Under the pieces are notes generated by a model that was not told where the DNA came from, did not search any database, and was given only the letters and a program-made list of their open reading frames with translations. Below are positions 19,658 through 30,392 of a DNA stretch of 64,000 nt, piece after piece (position 1 is the stretch's first letter; each line of letters opens with the position of its first letter). The stretch covers positions 62,001 through 126,000 of the forward strand of contig CAMHJQ010000002.1 of NCBI GenBank assembly GCA_946185485.1, written 5' to 3'. Position numbers and translations under genes: made by a program. This DNA comes from an uncultured Prevotellaceae bacterium. GTDB lineage: Bacteria; Bacteroidota; Bacteroidia; Bacteroidales; Bacteroidaceae.

Positions 19658-20785
19658 ATGATACTTTTATTCAGGCTATTCGTCCGCCATACCTGGTTCT
19701 TTGTCTATGGACTCATCAAGTCTTTCTTCATCAAGAAGAAACCCATGACCGAACCCATTGACTTCGTCGTCGACTGGGTGGACGACAGCGACCCGGAATG
19801 GTTAGCTGAGAAGCAGAAATATGAGACAACAGCCCGCAACAAGGATGCCGACAAGGATAACGAAGCAGAACGCTACCGCAACTGGGAACTGTTCCGCTAC
19901 TGGTTCCGCGCCGTGGAGCAGTACGCCCCGTGGGTCAACAAGGTGTATCTGGTCACCTGCGGCCACGTGCCGTCGTGGATCAACCGCGACAACCCCAAAC
20001 TGGTCATCGTCAGCCACAAGGACTACATGGACGATGCCTACCTGCCGACGTTCAACAGCAATCCTATCGAACTGAACCTTCATCGCATCAAAGGCTTGAG
20101 CGAGCATTTCGTGCTTTTCAACGATGACACCTTCCTCACGCAGCCCATCCAGCCAGAAGACTACTTCCAGGACGGCAAGCCGCTGATATGCTCCCTGGCC
20201 AATCCGCTGATTAACACACCAGCGAATGAGACCTTCAATCATGTCGTCTTCGGCAACTTAGGCCTTGCCAACACATGGAACTGGGAGAAAATCATTGAAC
20301 GACATCCCGAGAAATGGTTCTTTCACGGCTACGGCAGCCGTCTGATGTATAGCTGGCAGGCCTATCAGCAGCGTTTTCTGACGGGTCTTTACTTCACCCA
20401 CATGCCGCAGGCCTTCCGCAAAAGCACGTTCGCAAAGGTCTGGCAGTCGTTCCCCGCTGCCCTCGACGAAGCCTGCCGCCACCGTTTCAGGTCCCCCATG
20501 GACTTCAACCACCAGCTGATGACGCTGCAGGCTGTGGCTGACGGCGACTATGTTCCCACGCCCCGACTCTACTACGGCCAATATTATGGCGATGGCTTCA
20601 TTCCCATGACGGACAATCCGAAGGCGTTCGCCGACTACATCCGCCACCACAGGTTCAAGGTCATCTGCGTCAACGACTCCCCTGCCGTCACGAAGGACAA
20701 GTACGAGGACATCCGCAACCATGTGCAGGCAGCGCTCGATGAAATTCTGCCCAACCAAAGCTCGTTTGAAAATAATAATATCTAA
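19658..20785 (+). CDS. Stealth family capsular polysaccharide phosphotransferase-like protein
   Basis: IDFVVDWVDDSDPEW, VYLVTCGHVPSWIN, FVLFNDDTFL motifs of the Stealth conserved regions. Confidence 0.85.
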   Translation: MILLFRLFVRHTWFFVYGLIKSFFIKKKPMTEPIDFVVDWVDDSDPEWLAEKQKYETTARNKDADKDNEAERYRNWELFRYWFRAVEQYAPWVNKVYLVTCGHVPSWINRDNPKLVIVSHKDYMDDAYLPTFNSNPIELNLHRIKGLSEHFVLFNDDTFLTQPIQPEDYFQDGKPLICSLANPLINTPANETFNHVVFGNLGLANTWNWEKIIERHPEKWFFHGYGSRLMYSWQAYQQRFLTGLYFTHMPQAFRKSTFAKVWQSFPAALDEACRHRFRSPMDFNHQLMTLQAVADGDYVPTPRLYYGQYYGDGFIPMTDNPKAFADYIRHHRFKVICVNDSPAVTKDKYEDIRNHVQAALDEILPNQSSFENNNI

Positions 20786-20821
20786 CGTTATTGGTTAACG
20801 TTTATTGGTTATTGTTTATTG

Positions 20822-21670
20822 TTATTGGCCAAACAGTTCCTCAAAGCGAGAATACCTGTGCCAGCCTCCCTGATAATAGCCATAATACCAGCGGGTGAAC
20901 TGATAGAACAGGCGCCACGGGAAGAATTTCTTCCTGCGCATGACCTTCTGGCAATGCCTGATGGCGTCCTGCTGCCTGGCTATAATTTCCGCCGGGGCAC
21001 CAAAACTTTTGAAGATAGCCAGATTGTCCTGTAACGTCCTGTCGTAATGGTCGGCCGTAGCACCTTCCCGCTGGTCGTACAGGGCTACTATCTGGGGCGT
21101 CTTGCAGAAGGTGCCGCCACTGCTGAGCACCTTGATGAAAAACCAGTTGTCGGCGCAGTACTTGTATTCTGCGGGATATGGGTACTTCAACTGCGTGGTG
21201 CGCCGGATAAAGGTAGAGGTGTGGTGTGCGGCATCGGCTTCAAAGTAGCTCACCTCGGGGTAGCTCTTGAAGCGGTCAATATAATAATGGTTCACAAAAT
21301 AGCGGGTGCCGCCGATAATCAGGTCTTCGTCGTGGTCTTCATACTGCGAAAAGGCATTCTCGATGACCTTGGAGCTATAGAAATAGTCTCCGGCATTCCG
21401 GAATATAACCCATTCGCCCGTGGCCATCCTTGCGCCCTTCATCATCGCATCATAAATGCCCTGGTCAGGCTCGCTCAACCAGACAATCCTATCAGAATAG
21501 GACTTGATGATTTCCACGGTACCGTCCGTGCTAGCACCGTCGACCACCACTACCTCCAGATTCGGGTAGCTCTGACTCAGCGTGTCTTCTATTGTCCGCC
21601 CTATTGACTCTGCCCGGTTGTAAACGACGGTAATCACAGACACCTTGGGGTATTGTTCTTTCTTATCCAT
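20822..21670 (-). CDS. glycosyltransferase family 2
   Basis: VSVITVVYNRAESIGRTIEDTLSQSYPNLEVVVVDGASTDGT. Confidence 0.88.
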   Translation of the reverse strand: MDKKEQYPKVSVITVVYNRAESIGRTIEDTLSQSYPNLEVVVVDGASTDGTVEIIKSYSDRIVWLSEPDQGIYDAMMKGARMATGEWVIFRNAGDYFYSSKVIENAFSQYEDHDEDLIIGGTRYFVNHYYIDRFKSYPEVSYFEADAAHHTSTFIRRTTQLKYPYPAEYKYCADNWFFIKVLSSGGTFCKTPQIVALYDQREGATADHYDRTLQDNLAIFKSFGAPAEIIARQQDAIRHCQKVMRRKKFFPWRLFYQFTRWYYGYYQGGWHRYSRFEELFGQ

Positions 21671-21688
21671 GATGCATTAATCGAACGG

Positions 21689-21738
21689 CAAAAGTACGCT
21701 TTTTCTTTTGGAACGCCAAACAAATGTGTTACTTTTTG
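21689..21738. promoter_or_regulatory. Second copy of the divergent promoter element
   Basis: Minus -7 TACTTTTG (21689-21696); shared core ctttttcttttggaacgccaaacaaatgtgttactttttgcagaaaaa. Confidence 0.65.
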
Positions 21739-21760
21739 CAGAAAAATAATGGTACTACTG

Positions 21761-21791
21761 TTTGATATTAACGAAAAAATTACTATATTTG
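21761..21791 (+). promoter_or_regulatory. Bacteroidota promoter for acyltransferase
   Basis: TTTG, 19-nt spacer, TATATTTG, 34 nt upstream of ATG 21826. Confidence 0.6.
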
Positions 21792-21825
21792 CAGCCAAAT
21801 AAGCACTTAAGAAACGACTACATTT

Positions 21826-22932
21826 ATGGAAGAGACCATTCCGATGAAGGTGAAGAAGCCGCGCTTGGAGTGGCTGGATGCCCTCAGGGGCTTTACGATG
21901 GTACTGGTGGTGGCCAACCACGTGCTGGGTTTGGGATTCGGCATGTCTAACAAGGTATCGTCATCCATGCAGTTCCTCATCATGTTCCGCATGCCGCTGT
22001 TCTTCTTCGTCAGCGGTTTCCTGGCCTACAAGGCCGGACTGCTCTGGAACGGGAAGACGTTCGGCACTTTGCTGTTCAAGAAGATTCGTGTGCAGACCAT
22101 CCCGACGGTCGTCTTCTTCCTGTTTGGCGCCGCCATCCTGGGGAAGGAGTTCCTGCCTACCATCAGTGAATGGATTGCGCAACCACTGAAGGGCGGTTAC
22201 TGGTTTACCATCGTGCTGCTTTACATGTTCATCGTCTACTACGTCTTCTGCTTCATCGAATACCACCTGCGCAAGATCTTCCCGAAGATGCCGTCGTGGT
22301 TGCCCATAGCGGTACTGTTCATCATCTCCGCCTGCTGTTACGAGACCTGCTATCAGCCGAAGTATTTCGACTGGGCCTTTGGCTGGCCTGGGAAGCCCAA
22401 CGAATTCATGGACTACTCCAGTATCAGTCAGCTGTTCTTATATATGCCCTTCTTCCTATACGGCAATATCGTACGACGCTACTGGGTTCAGGCGCAGCGC
22501 GTCATGGACAGCAAATGGTTCTATCCCATCATCATCGTGCTGGTCATCTTTGCCGCTATGGATTCCCTGAGGTGGCACACCCTGCGCATGACATGGGCCA
22601 TCATTCCGCTGACCACAGCACGTCTGCTGCTGCTGACGATGGTATTCATGTATTTCCGCCACTACCACCAGTACTTCACGCAGCGCACCGTCGTAGGACG
22701 GACCCTGCAGTACATCGGCCGTCGGACGCTGGACATCTACCTGATACACTATCTCTTCCTGCCCAACCTGCCCACCATGGGCTCGTTCTTCAGCCAGTAC
22801 CGTCATAACTTCGTGCTCGACACGACGCTGTCTATCATCCTGGCGCTGATGGTCATCGGCTTCAGTTGCATCACGTCGAACATCCTGCGCGTCAGCCCCT
22901 TCTTCAAGAAATGGCTCTTCGGCAGAGGGTAG
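21826..22932 (+). CDS. acyltransferase family protein (fucose 4-O-acetylase-like)
   Basis: LEWLDALRGFTMVLVVANHVLG, polytopic acyltransferase_3 pattern. Confidence 0.85.
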   Translation: MEETIPMKVKKPRLEWLDALRGFTMVLVVANHVLGLGFGMSNKVSSSMQFLIMFRMPLFFFVSGFLAYKAGLLWNGKTFGTLLFKKIRVQTIPTVVFFLFGAAILGKEFLPTISEWIAQPLKGGYWFTIVLLYMFIVYYVFCFIEYHLRKIFPKMPSWLPIAVLFIISACCYETCYQPKYFDWAFGWPGKPNEFMDYSSISQLFLYMPFFLYGNIVRRYWVQAQRVMDSKWFYPIIIVLVIFAAMDSLRWHTLRMTWAIIPLTTARLLLLTMVFMYFRHYHQYFTQRTVVGRTLQYIGRRTLDIYLIHYLFLPNLPTMGSFFSQYRHNFVLDTTLSIILALMVIGFSCITSNILRVSPFFKKWLFGRG

Positions 22933-22951
22933 TCCAAAAGCTTTCAATAGC

Positions 22952-23854
22952 ATGGAAATCTCAGTTGTCATACCCGTTTATAACAAGAAAGACTACATAG
23001 CACGATGCCTTGAGCAAATTCTTGCTCAAGATTTCCCTTCCTTTGAGGTCATCGCCGTAGATGACGGATCAACAGATGGTTCGGGGGACATCTGTGACAG
23101 CATCGCACAGAATGACAACCGTCTGCGAGTCATCCACACAGAGAATCAGGGAGTGACAGCTGCCCGTCGTCGTGGGGTTGAGGAGTCATGCGGTAAATAC
23201 ATCATTTTCTCGGACGCTGATGACGAATACCTGTTGGGGGCATTCAGCGTGATGCATAAGGCTATAGAAGACAGTGGCGCCGATGAAGTCATCTGCGTCA
23301 GCCGTACACAGAAAGGACAGACTCTGGACTCAGGACGACGTGGATGGCAGGACGTCAAACCCCTGATTATTGACTTGTTGTGCACGCATAACTCATTTTG
23401 TGTGTTATGGGCAATCATATTCCAGCGTGAACTGTTGACGGGCTGTCTCGACATGTCCAGGGATATCGTTAATTCCGAAGATATTCTGATGCAGATTAAA
23501 TGCCTGATGAAACACCCCAAAGTGTATTTTATTGGAGATGAGGTATATCGTTACAATGTAGGTGTTCCCAACGAGCGGCGGTCCGGACTGCAGATGGTGC
23601 GGGCATTCGATGAAGAACTCAAGCTAACATTGCAGCCCGAATGGAGCACATATGCTGACTTCTATTTACTGAATAGAATCAAACGCTATGAGTCTTTCAT
23701 CTGTTATCGTCAATTCCATGTCTTTGAAACATATTACAAAGAATTGAGAAAGGAAGATTTAAGCCGTCTGCCGATTGCAGACCGTATAGCCTTCATGCTA
23801 CCTCCCAGAATAGCATTTATTCCTATTTGGATCAGAAAGAGAATTATACGATAA
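22952..23854 (+). CDS. glycosyltransferase family 2
   Basis: [43 protein letters not shown]. Confidence 0.9.
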   Translation: MEISVVIPVYNKKDYIARCLEQILAQDFPSFEVIAVDDGSTDGSGDICDSIAQNDNRLRVIHTENQGVTAARRRGVEESCGKYIIFSDADDEYLLGAFSVMHKAIEDSGADEVICVSRTQKGQTLDSGRRGWQDVKPLIIDLLCTHNSFCVLWAIIFQRELLTGCLDMSRDIVNSEDILMQIKCLMKHPKVYFIGDEVYRYNVGVPNERRSGLQMVRAFDEELKLTLQPEWSTYADFYLLNRIKRYESFICYRQFHVFETYYKELRKEDLSRLPIADRIAFMLPPRIAFIPIWIRKRIIR

Positions 23855-24410
23855 TACCATCCTCTTTTCTGATAATCCTGGCAGGATTGCCAACTACGGT
23901 AACATTGTCAGGGACATCCTCGAACACCACAGCACCAGCGCCAATTTCAACGTTATTCCCTATGGTTATGCCTCCAAACACGGTCGCACCTGTATAGATG
24001 CTGACATTGTTTCCGATGGTAGGGCGGCCTCCTTTACCTATCCCCAACGTAACGAGTTGCAGACAACGGAAATGATCACCAATACGCTCTGCATTGAGAT
24101 AAGTAGAATAGTTGTGCTCAAACAACGCGCCCTTCCCAATATAAGGACATGTAATATGGATTGTCGGGTCAGGGGGCAACAGCCACTTGACAAAGACGGA
24201 AACATATTCACCCATTCTATAATAGAACAAGTTCCGGAAGGACTTTTGGCGTGTACAAACCTTGATAAAGGTCACAATGCTACCCTCCCCCTCATGACAC
24301 CTGCGCAAGTCCATGTCTATTTTCTCCTTGTTTAACAAGTAAAGAAGGATGTGAGGTATCATTCTCAAAGTCGATAACGACAATATGATGGATTGAGTAA
24401 CTGGATTCAT
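23844..24410 (-). CDS. left-handed beta-helix acyltransferase (serine O-acetyltransferase-like)
   Basis: Hexapeptide repeats [49 protein letters not shown]. Confidence 0.83.
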   Translation of the reverse strand: MNPVTQSIILSLSTLRMIPHILLYLLNKEKIDMDLRRCHEGEGSIVTFIKVCTRQKSFRNLFYYRMGEYVSVFVKWLLPPDPTIHITCPYIGKGALFEHNYSTYLNAERIGDHFRCLQLVTLGIGKGGRPTIGNNVSIYTGATVFGGITIGNNVEIGAGAVVFEDVPDNVTVVGNPARIIRKEDGIIV

Positions 24411-24426
24411 TGCTAATACTGAAGAT

Positions 24427-25902
24427 TTACGGGGTAGACATTTTGCGTTTAAAGATAAATTGGACGGCTTCCTTGAAGATGACCGAGTTCAGCAGCCAGA
24501 GGCTCACGCAATAGGCGGGGGCTACGATGAAGACCTTCAGGACGAAGGAGATGTAGAGGTTGGTGATGCCGTCGGTCAGCAGCCAGGCAGCAATGACAAA
24601 CAGCGTTGCCAGTGTCATATAAGGGAAGATATCCTTGAGGACTTCCACGATATTCAGGCCTATCTCCTTGCGGGCAAAGAAATGCCAGACGAGAATCCAG
24701 CCAATCTGAATGGCGACATACACCTGTATCATGCGGCTGATGCCGTATGGGGCGGCCAGTATGGCGGCGCCCAGTTGGATAAGGCACTGTGCTATGGAGC
24801 ACCACATATAGACAGTGGAATGCCCACGGGTGATGAGCAGGTTGCTGAACAGGCTGGATATTGGAACGAAAGCTCCCGCCACACAAAGCATCTGCATCAG
24901 CCGGGCACTCTCCAACCATTTCTCCGTCAGCAGGATGACGATGAACTCCTTGGCGACCAGTGCCAGTCCGAGCAAGGCTGGAAAACTGACGAAGGCCGTA
25001 AAGCGCAGCAGCTTGCGAAACACGCGCTTCTGACGCACCGTGTCGTCGTCGGTCTTGGCAAACACAGGTTGGGCGATGGCACCCACCATGCTACCCACCA
25101 ACGTGCTGCCCATGTTGTTCCACTTGTTGGCCTGGGTGAAGTTACCCACCTCACGGGCTGAGTAGAGCTTACCCAACAGGATGGGGAAGATGTTGCCGTT
25201 GACAATATTGAACATGTTGGTGATAATCAGCTTGCTGCTAAAGCCAAACATCTCCTTGACGGGCGAGAAATCAACCTTCAGCGTGGGACGCCAGCCAGTG
25301 AAATAAAATCGCATCAGCTGCACCAGCGTCACGTAGACCACCGTCTGGATGGCAATACCCCAATAGGCAAAGCCCAGCCATGCCAGAATGACGGCCAGCG
25401 TGCCAGAGATGATAAGCGTCACAAACGAACAGATGGCCTGCTGCTTGACCATCATGTTACGATACATGATAGCCCCCGGCACAATGCCAAAGCTGGAGAT
25501 GAAGAGTCCGATGAAGATGAAACGCGCCAGCGGTACCAGTTCCGGAATACCATAGAAGCGGGCAATGAGCGGAGCACTCAGGAAGAGGATGACATAGAGC
25601 GACAGGCTCATCAGCACATTGGTCCAGAAGACAGCATTAAAGTCCTTGTGCGAGGCGTCTTTCTTTCGTATCAGTGCCGAGACGAAGCCACCCTCCTGCA
25701 GGGAACCTGCCAAGGCAGAAAAAACCGTCAGCATACCCACCATGCCGTAGTCCGACTGGGACAGCAGGCGGGCCAGGAAGATGCCGAACACCAAGTTCAG
25801 CAACTGCTGGACACCATTGCTCAGACCGCCCCAGAAAAGACCCTTCGCCGTCTTCTCTTTCAGACTCTCCGACGCTACCGCAACATGGCTCGTATCCTCC
25901 AT
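24427..25902 (-). CDS. lipopolysaccharide/oligosaccharide flippase (Wzx-like)
   Basis: [41 protein letters not shown]; polytopic MATE/MOP type. Confidence 0.87.
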   Translation of the reverse strand: MEDTSHVAVASESLKEKTAKGLFWGGLSNGVQQLLNLVFGIFLARLLSQSDYGMVGMLTVFSALAGSLQEGGFVSALIRKKDASHKDFNAVFWTNVLMSLSLYVILFLSAPLIARFYGIPELVPLARFIFIGLFISSFGIVPGAIMYRNMMVKQQAICSFVTLIISGTLAVILAWLGFAYWGIAIQTVVYVTLVQLMRFYFTGWRPTLKVDFSPVKEMFGFSSKLIITNMFNIVNGNIFPILLGKLYSAREVGNFTQANKWNNMGSTLVGSMVGAIAQPVFAKTDDDTVRQKRVFRKLLRFTAFVSFPALLGLALVAKEFIVILLTEKWLESARLMQMLCVAGAFVPISSLFSNLLITRGHSTVYMWCSIAQCLIQLGAAILAAPYGISRMIQVYVAIQIGWILVWHFFARKEIGLNIVEVLKDIFPYMTLATLFVIAAWLLTDGITNLYISFVLKVFIVAPAYCVSLWLLNSVIFKEAVQFIFKRKMSTP

Positions 25903-25919
25903 TTCACCCTTTTACATTT

Positions 25920-26774
25920 TTACCTTTTTACCTTTTCAATGCACTCGCGGAGCGACTCTTCCCAATAGGGTACTTCGATGCCGTAGACTTGCTTCATCTT
26001 GGTCTTGTCGAGCACACTATAGTGCGGGCGGGCTGCCGGTGTGGGATATTCCGAGGTATGCAGCGGGCGGACATGGCAAGTGGTGATGCCGGCGATGCGG
26101 TGGATGGCCTTGGTGAAGTCATACCACGAGATGACGCCCTCGTTGCTGAAGTGGTAGATGCCGGGCTGGATGCCCTTATTGATGGCAGTCATGATGGCGA
26201 CGGCCAGGTCGCGGGCGTAGGTGGGCGTGCCTATCTGGTCGAAGATGACGCCCAACTCCGGACGCTCGTTGCCCAGACGTATCATGGTCTTGACGAAGTT
26301 ATTGCCGAAGGTGCTGTAGAGCCATGCCGTGCGGATAATCATGCTGCGCTCGCAGAGCTTCTGCACATTCAGCTCGCCCACCAGCTTGGTACGGCCATAG
26401 ACGCTGTTGGGACAGGTGTCGTCGTCCTCCACGTAGGGGGTATGCTTGGTGCCGTCGAAGACGTAGTCGGTGGAGATCTGTATCATCCAACCGCCCCGCT
26501 TACCCATGGCATGAGCCAGATAGGCCGGCGCCTCGGCATTCAGCTTCTGGCAGAGTTCCTCGTTGTCCTCAGCCTTATCCACGGCGGTGTAGGCGGCACA
26601 GTTGACGATACCGTCTATCTGGTGTTCCTCCACAAAGGCTTCAATAGCTGACACATCGGTGATGTCCAGTTCCTGGACGTCCGTATTATAATAGGTGTGC
26701 TGGGGATTGGCCTCCTCCAGCTGTTGCATCTCGTTGCCTAATTGGCCGTTACAGCCGGTAATCAGTATGTTCAT
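25920..26774 (-). CDS. rfbD: dTDP-4-dehydrorhamnose reductase family protein
   Basis: NILITGCNGQLGNEM, YVFDGTK, STDYVFDG motif; RmlD family. Confidence 0.88.
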   Translation of the reverse strand: MNILITGCNGQLGNEMQQLEEANPQHTYYNTDVQELDITDVSAIEAFVEEHQIDGIVNCAAYTAVDKAEDNEELCQKLNAEAPAYLAHAMGKRGGWMIQISTDYVFDGTKHTPYVEDDDTCPNSVYGRTKLVGELNVQKLCERSMIIRTAWLYSTFGNNFVKTMIRLGNERPELGVIFDQIGTPTYARDLAVAIMTAINKGIQPGIYHFSNEGVISWYDFTKAIHRIAGITTCHVRPLHTSEYPTPAARPHYSVLDKTKMKQVYGIEVPYWEESLRECIEKVKR

Positions 26775-26818
26775 TCTAGTCTCTTTTACCTTTTTACTTT
26801 TTTACCCTTTTACCTTTT

Positions 26819-27361
26819 TCAAAACTCCAGTCCCTCCTGCTTGTCCTTCAGGTAATAGTCGGAGAGCATGCCCACAAAGGTCGTAATCTCCTTCACGGCA
26901 GCCTGCGTATTGGGAGTGATGTCCTTCTTCTGCAGGCGTAGCATCATGACGCCATAGAGGGCGTTCAGACAGGTCTCCACCTCGCCCTCCTCCTTGTCGG
27001 CACCACGGTTGCGCAGCTCCACGATGAAGGGCAACACCTTGTAGTACTCGGCATTGTAGAACGGAAACTTCGTCGACGACAGCAGCTGGCCGTGCAGTTC
27101 CTGCAGCGTCTGCAACGTCACCTGGTTGATTTGCAGGTGCCCCTGTTCGCGGCAACCCTCGGTGTTCATCATGCGGATGAGGTTACCAAACCAGTCGGTC
27201 TCCTCTTCCTTCTGCTCGTCGCTATAGTCGAAGCGGGCTATATACTCGCGGCGAATCCGTGCCAGCGAGCAGTCGAAGGCGCGAATGGTGTCCTCCACCT
27301 GCCACATGTAGAGCAGGTATTCGGCAATATTGCTCTTGCGTAACTCTTGTGCTATATACAT
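26819..27361 (-). CDS. DUF4924 family protein
   Basis: MYIAQELRKSNIAEYLLYMWQVEDTIRA, small Bacteroidota family. Confidence 0.7.
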   Translation of the reverse strand: MYIAQELRKSNIAEYLLYMWQVEDTIRAFDCSLARIRREYIARFDYSDEQKEEETDWFGNLIRMMNTEGCREQGHLQINQVTLQTLQELHGQLLSSTKFPFYNAEYYKVLPFIVELRNRGADKEEGEVETCLNALYGVMMLRLQKKDITPNTQAAVKEITTFVGMLSDYYLKDKQEGLEF

Positions 27362-27409
27362 TGCTATCGTTATTTCGTTATGACGTTATCACGGTCTTAC
27401 GCTATAACG

Positions 27410-28075
27410 TCAGAAGAACCTGAACAAGTTCGTCACCGTGCCAAACAGCGAGATGACGGAGAAGATAACCACCACGGCGCCGATGACCTGATTGATGATG
27501 CGGATGCCGTGGTCGTCGAAGATGATGCGTACCTTGTCCACCAGCCACGACAGACCATACCACCACAGCAGGGCACCGCCTACGATGCTGGCAAAACCAA
27601 TCAACATCTCGAAGGGATGATCGGGAATGACGAAGGCAAACTGGGCAAACAACGCCATGAAAAGGAAGACGATGAGCGGATTGGAGAACGTCACCAAGAA
27701 CGCCGTCCAGATGTTATACCACATCGTGCCCTTCTGCTGGCCCGACTTATGGGCTTTCTTCATCGGGTCGCTGCGCCACGTATACAAGCCGAAGCCCAGC
27801 AACAGCACGCTACCGATAATCTGCAGATAAAACTTATTCTGCTCGTTATTGATGAAATCCATCACGATGGCCATACCAAAGCCCGTGATACCGGCATAGA
27901 TGATGTCGCTCACAGCGGCACCCAGTCCCGTGGCAAAACCATACCAGCGTCCTTTGTTCAGCGTACGCTGCACACAAAGGATGCCCACAGGGCCCATCGG
28001 TGCCGAAGCTACCATGCCTATCAGCATGCCCTTGAAGATCAGGTCTACTATATTTATATGTATTGGAAATGGCAT
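27410..28075 (-). CDS. LysE family translocator
   Basis: GMLIGMVASAPMGPVGILCVQRTLNKGR...GLGAAVSDIIYA; start placed at MPFPIHIN. Confidence 0.83.
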   Translation of the reverse strand: MPFPIHINIVDLIFKGMLIGMVASAPMGPVGILCVQRTLNKGRWYGFATGLGAAVSDIIYAGITGFGMAIVMDFINNEQNKFYLQIIGSVLLLGFGLYTWRSDPMKKAHKSGQQKGTMWYNIWTAFLVTFSNPLIVFLFMALFAQFAFVIPDHPFEMLIGFASIVGGALLWWYGLSWLVDKVRIIFDDHGIRIINQVIGAVVVIFSVISLFGTVTNLFRFF

Positions 28076-28082
28076 ATCGGCT

Positions 28083-28244
28083 GCAAAGTTACGAAAAGTC
28101 GAGAGCAAAACAAAAGAATTTATTCTTTTTTTTGCCGAGACGGAGTAAGTTCGCCATCTTTGATGGCAAAGTTACGAAAAGTCGAGCACAAAACAAAGAA
28201 ACTCGTTTCTTTTTTTGTCGAGACGGAGTCAGTTCGCGTCTTTG
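28083..28244 (-). repeat. Two tandem ~80-bp copies of a promoter-containing repeat upstream of lysE-like gene
   Basis: 28083-28162 and 28166-28244, each starting gcaaagttacgaaaagtcgag (minus TAACTTTG) and ending agttcg...tctttg. Confidence 0.8.
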
Positions 28245-28256
28245 CTGCAAAAAAAA

Positions 28257-28292
28257 CGAAAAGGACGAAGTCATCCGCCTCGTCCCTTTCGT
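28257..28292 (-). terminator. Rho-independent terminator downstream of fructokinase
   Basis: Minus strand GGACGA...TCGTCC stem followed by TTTTCGTTTTTTTT. Confidence 0.65.
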
Positions 28293-28309
28293 AATAATAA
28301 AACCTTCCC

Positions 28310-29197
28310 TTATCCCAGCAATGCTGGAGGCAGCGTGGGCATGGCACCGTTCTGCGTGCAGACGAAGGCAGACACTTCCACGGCTTTCTTGTGAGCCTCC
28401 TGAACGGGTTTGCCATTGAGGATGGCGGCACAGAAGGAACCTGTGAAGGAATCGCCTGCGCCTACAGTGTCGGCCACCTCTACTTTCGGTGTATCCTGGA
28501 ACGAGGTGAGTCCGTCGTCGGTAAACACGTATGAGCCGTTGGTGCCACAGGTCAGCACCAGCATCTTCAGATGGTAGTCGCTCCGAATCTTCTCGCACGA
28601 CGTCCGCATGTCAAGACCCTCATAGCCAAACATACGATTGATGACCACCAGCTCCTCGTCGTTAATCTTCAGAATGTTGCAGCGCTTCAGCGACTCCTCA
28701 ATGACATTCTTGTTGTAGAACTGCTGGCGCAGGTTGATATCGAAGATCTTCAGGCAGTCGGCAGGGGTATCGTCCAAAAACTGTCGGATGGTAGCCCACG
28801 ACGTGACATTGCGCTGTGCCAAGGAACCGAAACAGACAGCACGACAGTTTTTTGCAATCTCTGCCACCTCGGCAGTATAGGGGATGTTGTCCCAAGCCAC
28901 GTTTTCCTTAATCTCGTAGGCTGGTATGCCGTCACCCGAGAGTGTTACCTGGACAGTACCCGTAGGATAGTTCACACGGGGAAGCAGATAGTTCAGCCCA
29001 TGTTCCTTCAGGGCATCAATGGTCTCGTCGGCCAGACTGTCCTCGCCCAATGCACTGATGGCGATGGTGTTTCCTGTTCCAAGGAACTGACCTGCATGAT
29101 AGGCGAAATTGGCAGGGGCACCGCCCAGCTTCTTGCCTTCGGGGAGTACGTCCCACAGGACTTCGCCAAGTCCTACTACAAATCTCTTGTTAGCCAT
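28310..29197 (-). CDS. PfkB family carbohydrate kinase (fructokinase-like)
   Basis: VVGLGEVLWDVLPEGKKLGGAPANFAYHAG ... DTVGAGDSFTGSF; ATG at 29197. Confidence 0.92.
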   Translation of the reverse strand: MANKRFVVGLGEVLWDVLPEGKKLGGAPANFAYHAGQFLGTGNTIAISALGEDSLADETIDALKEHGLNYLLPRVNYPTGTVQVTLSGDGIPAYEIKENVAWDNIPYTAEVAEIAKNCRAVCFGSLAQRNVTSWATIRQFLDDTPADCLKIFDINLRQQFYNKNVIEESLKRCNILKINDEELVVINRMFGYEGLDMRTSCEKIRSDYHLKMLVLTCGTNGSYVFTDDGLTSFQDTPKVEVADTVGAGDSFTGSFCAAILNGKPVQEAHKKAVEVSAFVCTQNGAMPTLPPALLG

Positions 29198-29219
29198 AAT
29201 ATTATATTTAAATTTAGTG

Positions 29220-30380
29220 TCAGCGCTTAATTCTTGGAATATAAGTAAAGAGGTAGATGACCCCGATGGCCATGACGGCAACTGCTCCGGCCTGCCCCAT
29301 AGCGTCACTGCAGAAACCCATGACGAGCGGGAAGATGGTACCGCCAAACAAGCCCATGATCATCAGGCCCGAAACCTCGTTCTGCTTGTCGGGCACGCTG
29401 AGCAATGCCTCCGAGAAAGCCATGGAGAAGATGTTGGAGTTGCCATAGCCCACCAGGGCGATGGCAGTATAAAGCACCATCTTCGACGAGCCGCTGAACA
29501 TCAGCACCATCGAAGCAGCCATCAGACAGACGCTGATGATAAAGAACCAGCGCGTCTTCATCACACGGAGGAAGAACGACCCCGTCAGGGCACCGATGGT
29601 ACGGAAGATAAAGTAAAGCGAGGTGGCAAAGGCTGCCTCGTTGAGCGTCATGCCTACGCGTTCCATCAACAGTTTCGGGGCTGTGGTGTTGGTACCCACG
29701 TCAATGCCCACATGGCACATGATGCCAAAAAAAGACAGCAGCACGATGGGCTTACTCAACAGGCGGATACAGTCCATGAACGACGACGACTTGCCTTCAT
29801 GTATCTCCTCCTGGATAGGCGTCACCCATAGCAGGGCAGTGCCTAACAGTCCGACCACAAAGTAGACGAGGAACAACACACGCCAGTCGTAGCCGAACGA
29901 CGGCATGGCCTGGGTGGCTCCCCACATGGCCAAGTAGGGGGCAAGGAACGAGGCGATGGCCTTCACGAACTGACCGAAGGTGAGTGTCGATGCCAGGTTC
30001 TTGTCGCCGATGATGAGCATGGCCAGCGGATTGATGCTGGTCTGCATCAAGGCATTGCCGATACCCAATAGGGAGAAAGCGACGAGCATGATGGCAAACG
30101 AACTGCCCATTAAGGGGATAAACAGCGACACTACTGTCACAATCAGCGAGAGCAGGACGGTATTCTTACGGCCAATCTTGTTCATCAGCATGCCCGTTGG
30201 TACACTGAAGATAAGAAACCAGAAGAACACCAGTGAGGGGAACACGTTGGCTACAGAGTCTGTCAGTCCCAGGTCTTCCTTTACATAGTTGGAGGCAATG
30301 CCCACCAAGTCCACGAAGCCCATGCAGAAGAAGCAGAGCATCACGGGGATCAGATAAATGGATTTGTTTTGATTACCCAT
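29220..30380 (-). CDS. MFS sugar transporter
   Basis: 12-TM pattern, MCFFCMGFVDLVGIASNYVKEDLGL; between fructokinase and GH32. Confidence 0.87.
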   Translation of the reverse strand: MGNQNKSIYLIPVMLCFFCMGFVDLVGIASNYVKEDLGLTDSVANVFPSLVFFWFLIFSVPTGMLMNKIGRKNTVLLSLIVTVVSLFIPLMGSSFAIMLVAFSLLGIGNALMQTSINPLAMLIIGDKNLASTLTFGQFVKAIASFLAPYLAMWGATQAMPSFGYDWRVLFLVYFVVGLLGTALLWVTPIQEEIHEGKSSSFMDCIRLLSKPIVLLSFFGIMCHVGIDVGTNTTAPKLLMERVGMTLNEAAFATSLYFIFRTIGALTGSFFLRVMKTRWFFIISVCLMAASMVLMFSGSSKMVLYTAIALVGYGNSNIFSMAFSEALLSVPDKQNEVSGLMIMGLFGGTIFPLVMGFCSDAMGQAGAVAVMAIGVIYLFTYIPRIKR

Positions 30381-30392
30381 AACATATAAGGT

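Noticed and set aside
19583-21738. Invertible (phase-variable) capsule promoter
   Set aside because: The palindromy comes from the facing promoter boxes; I could not find flanking recombinase-type inverted repeats or an invertase gene in the window
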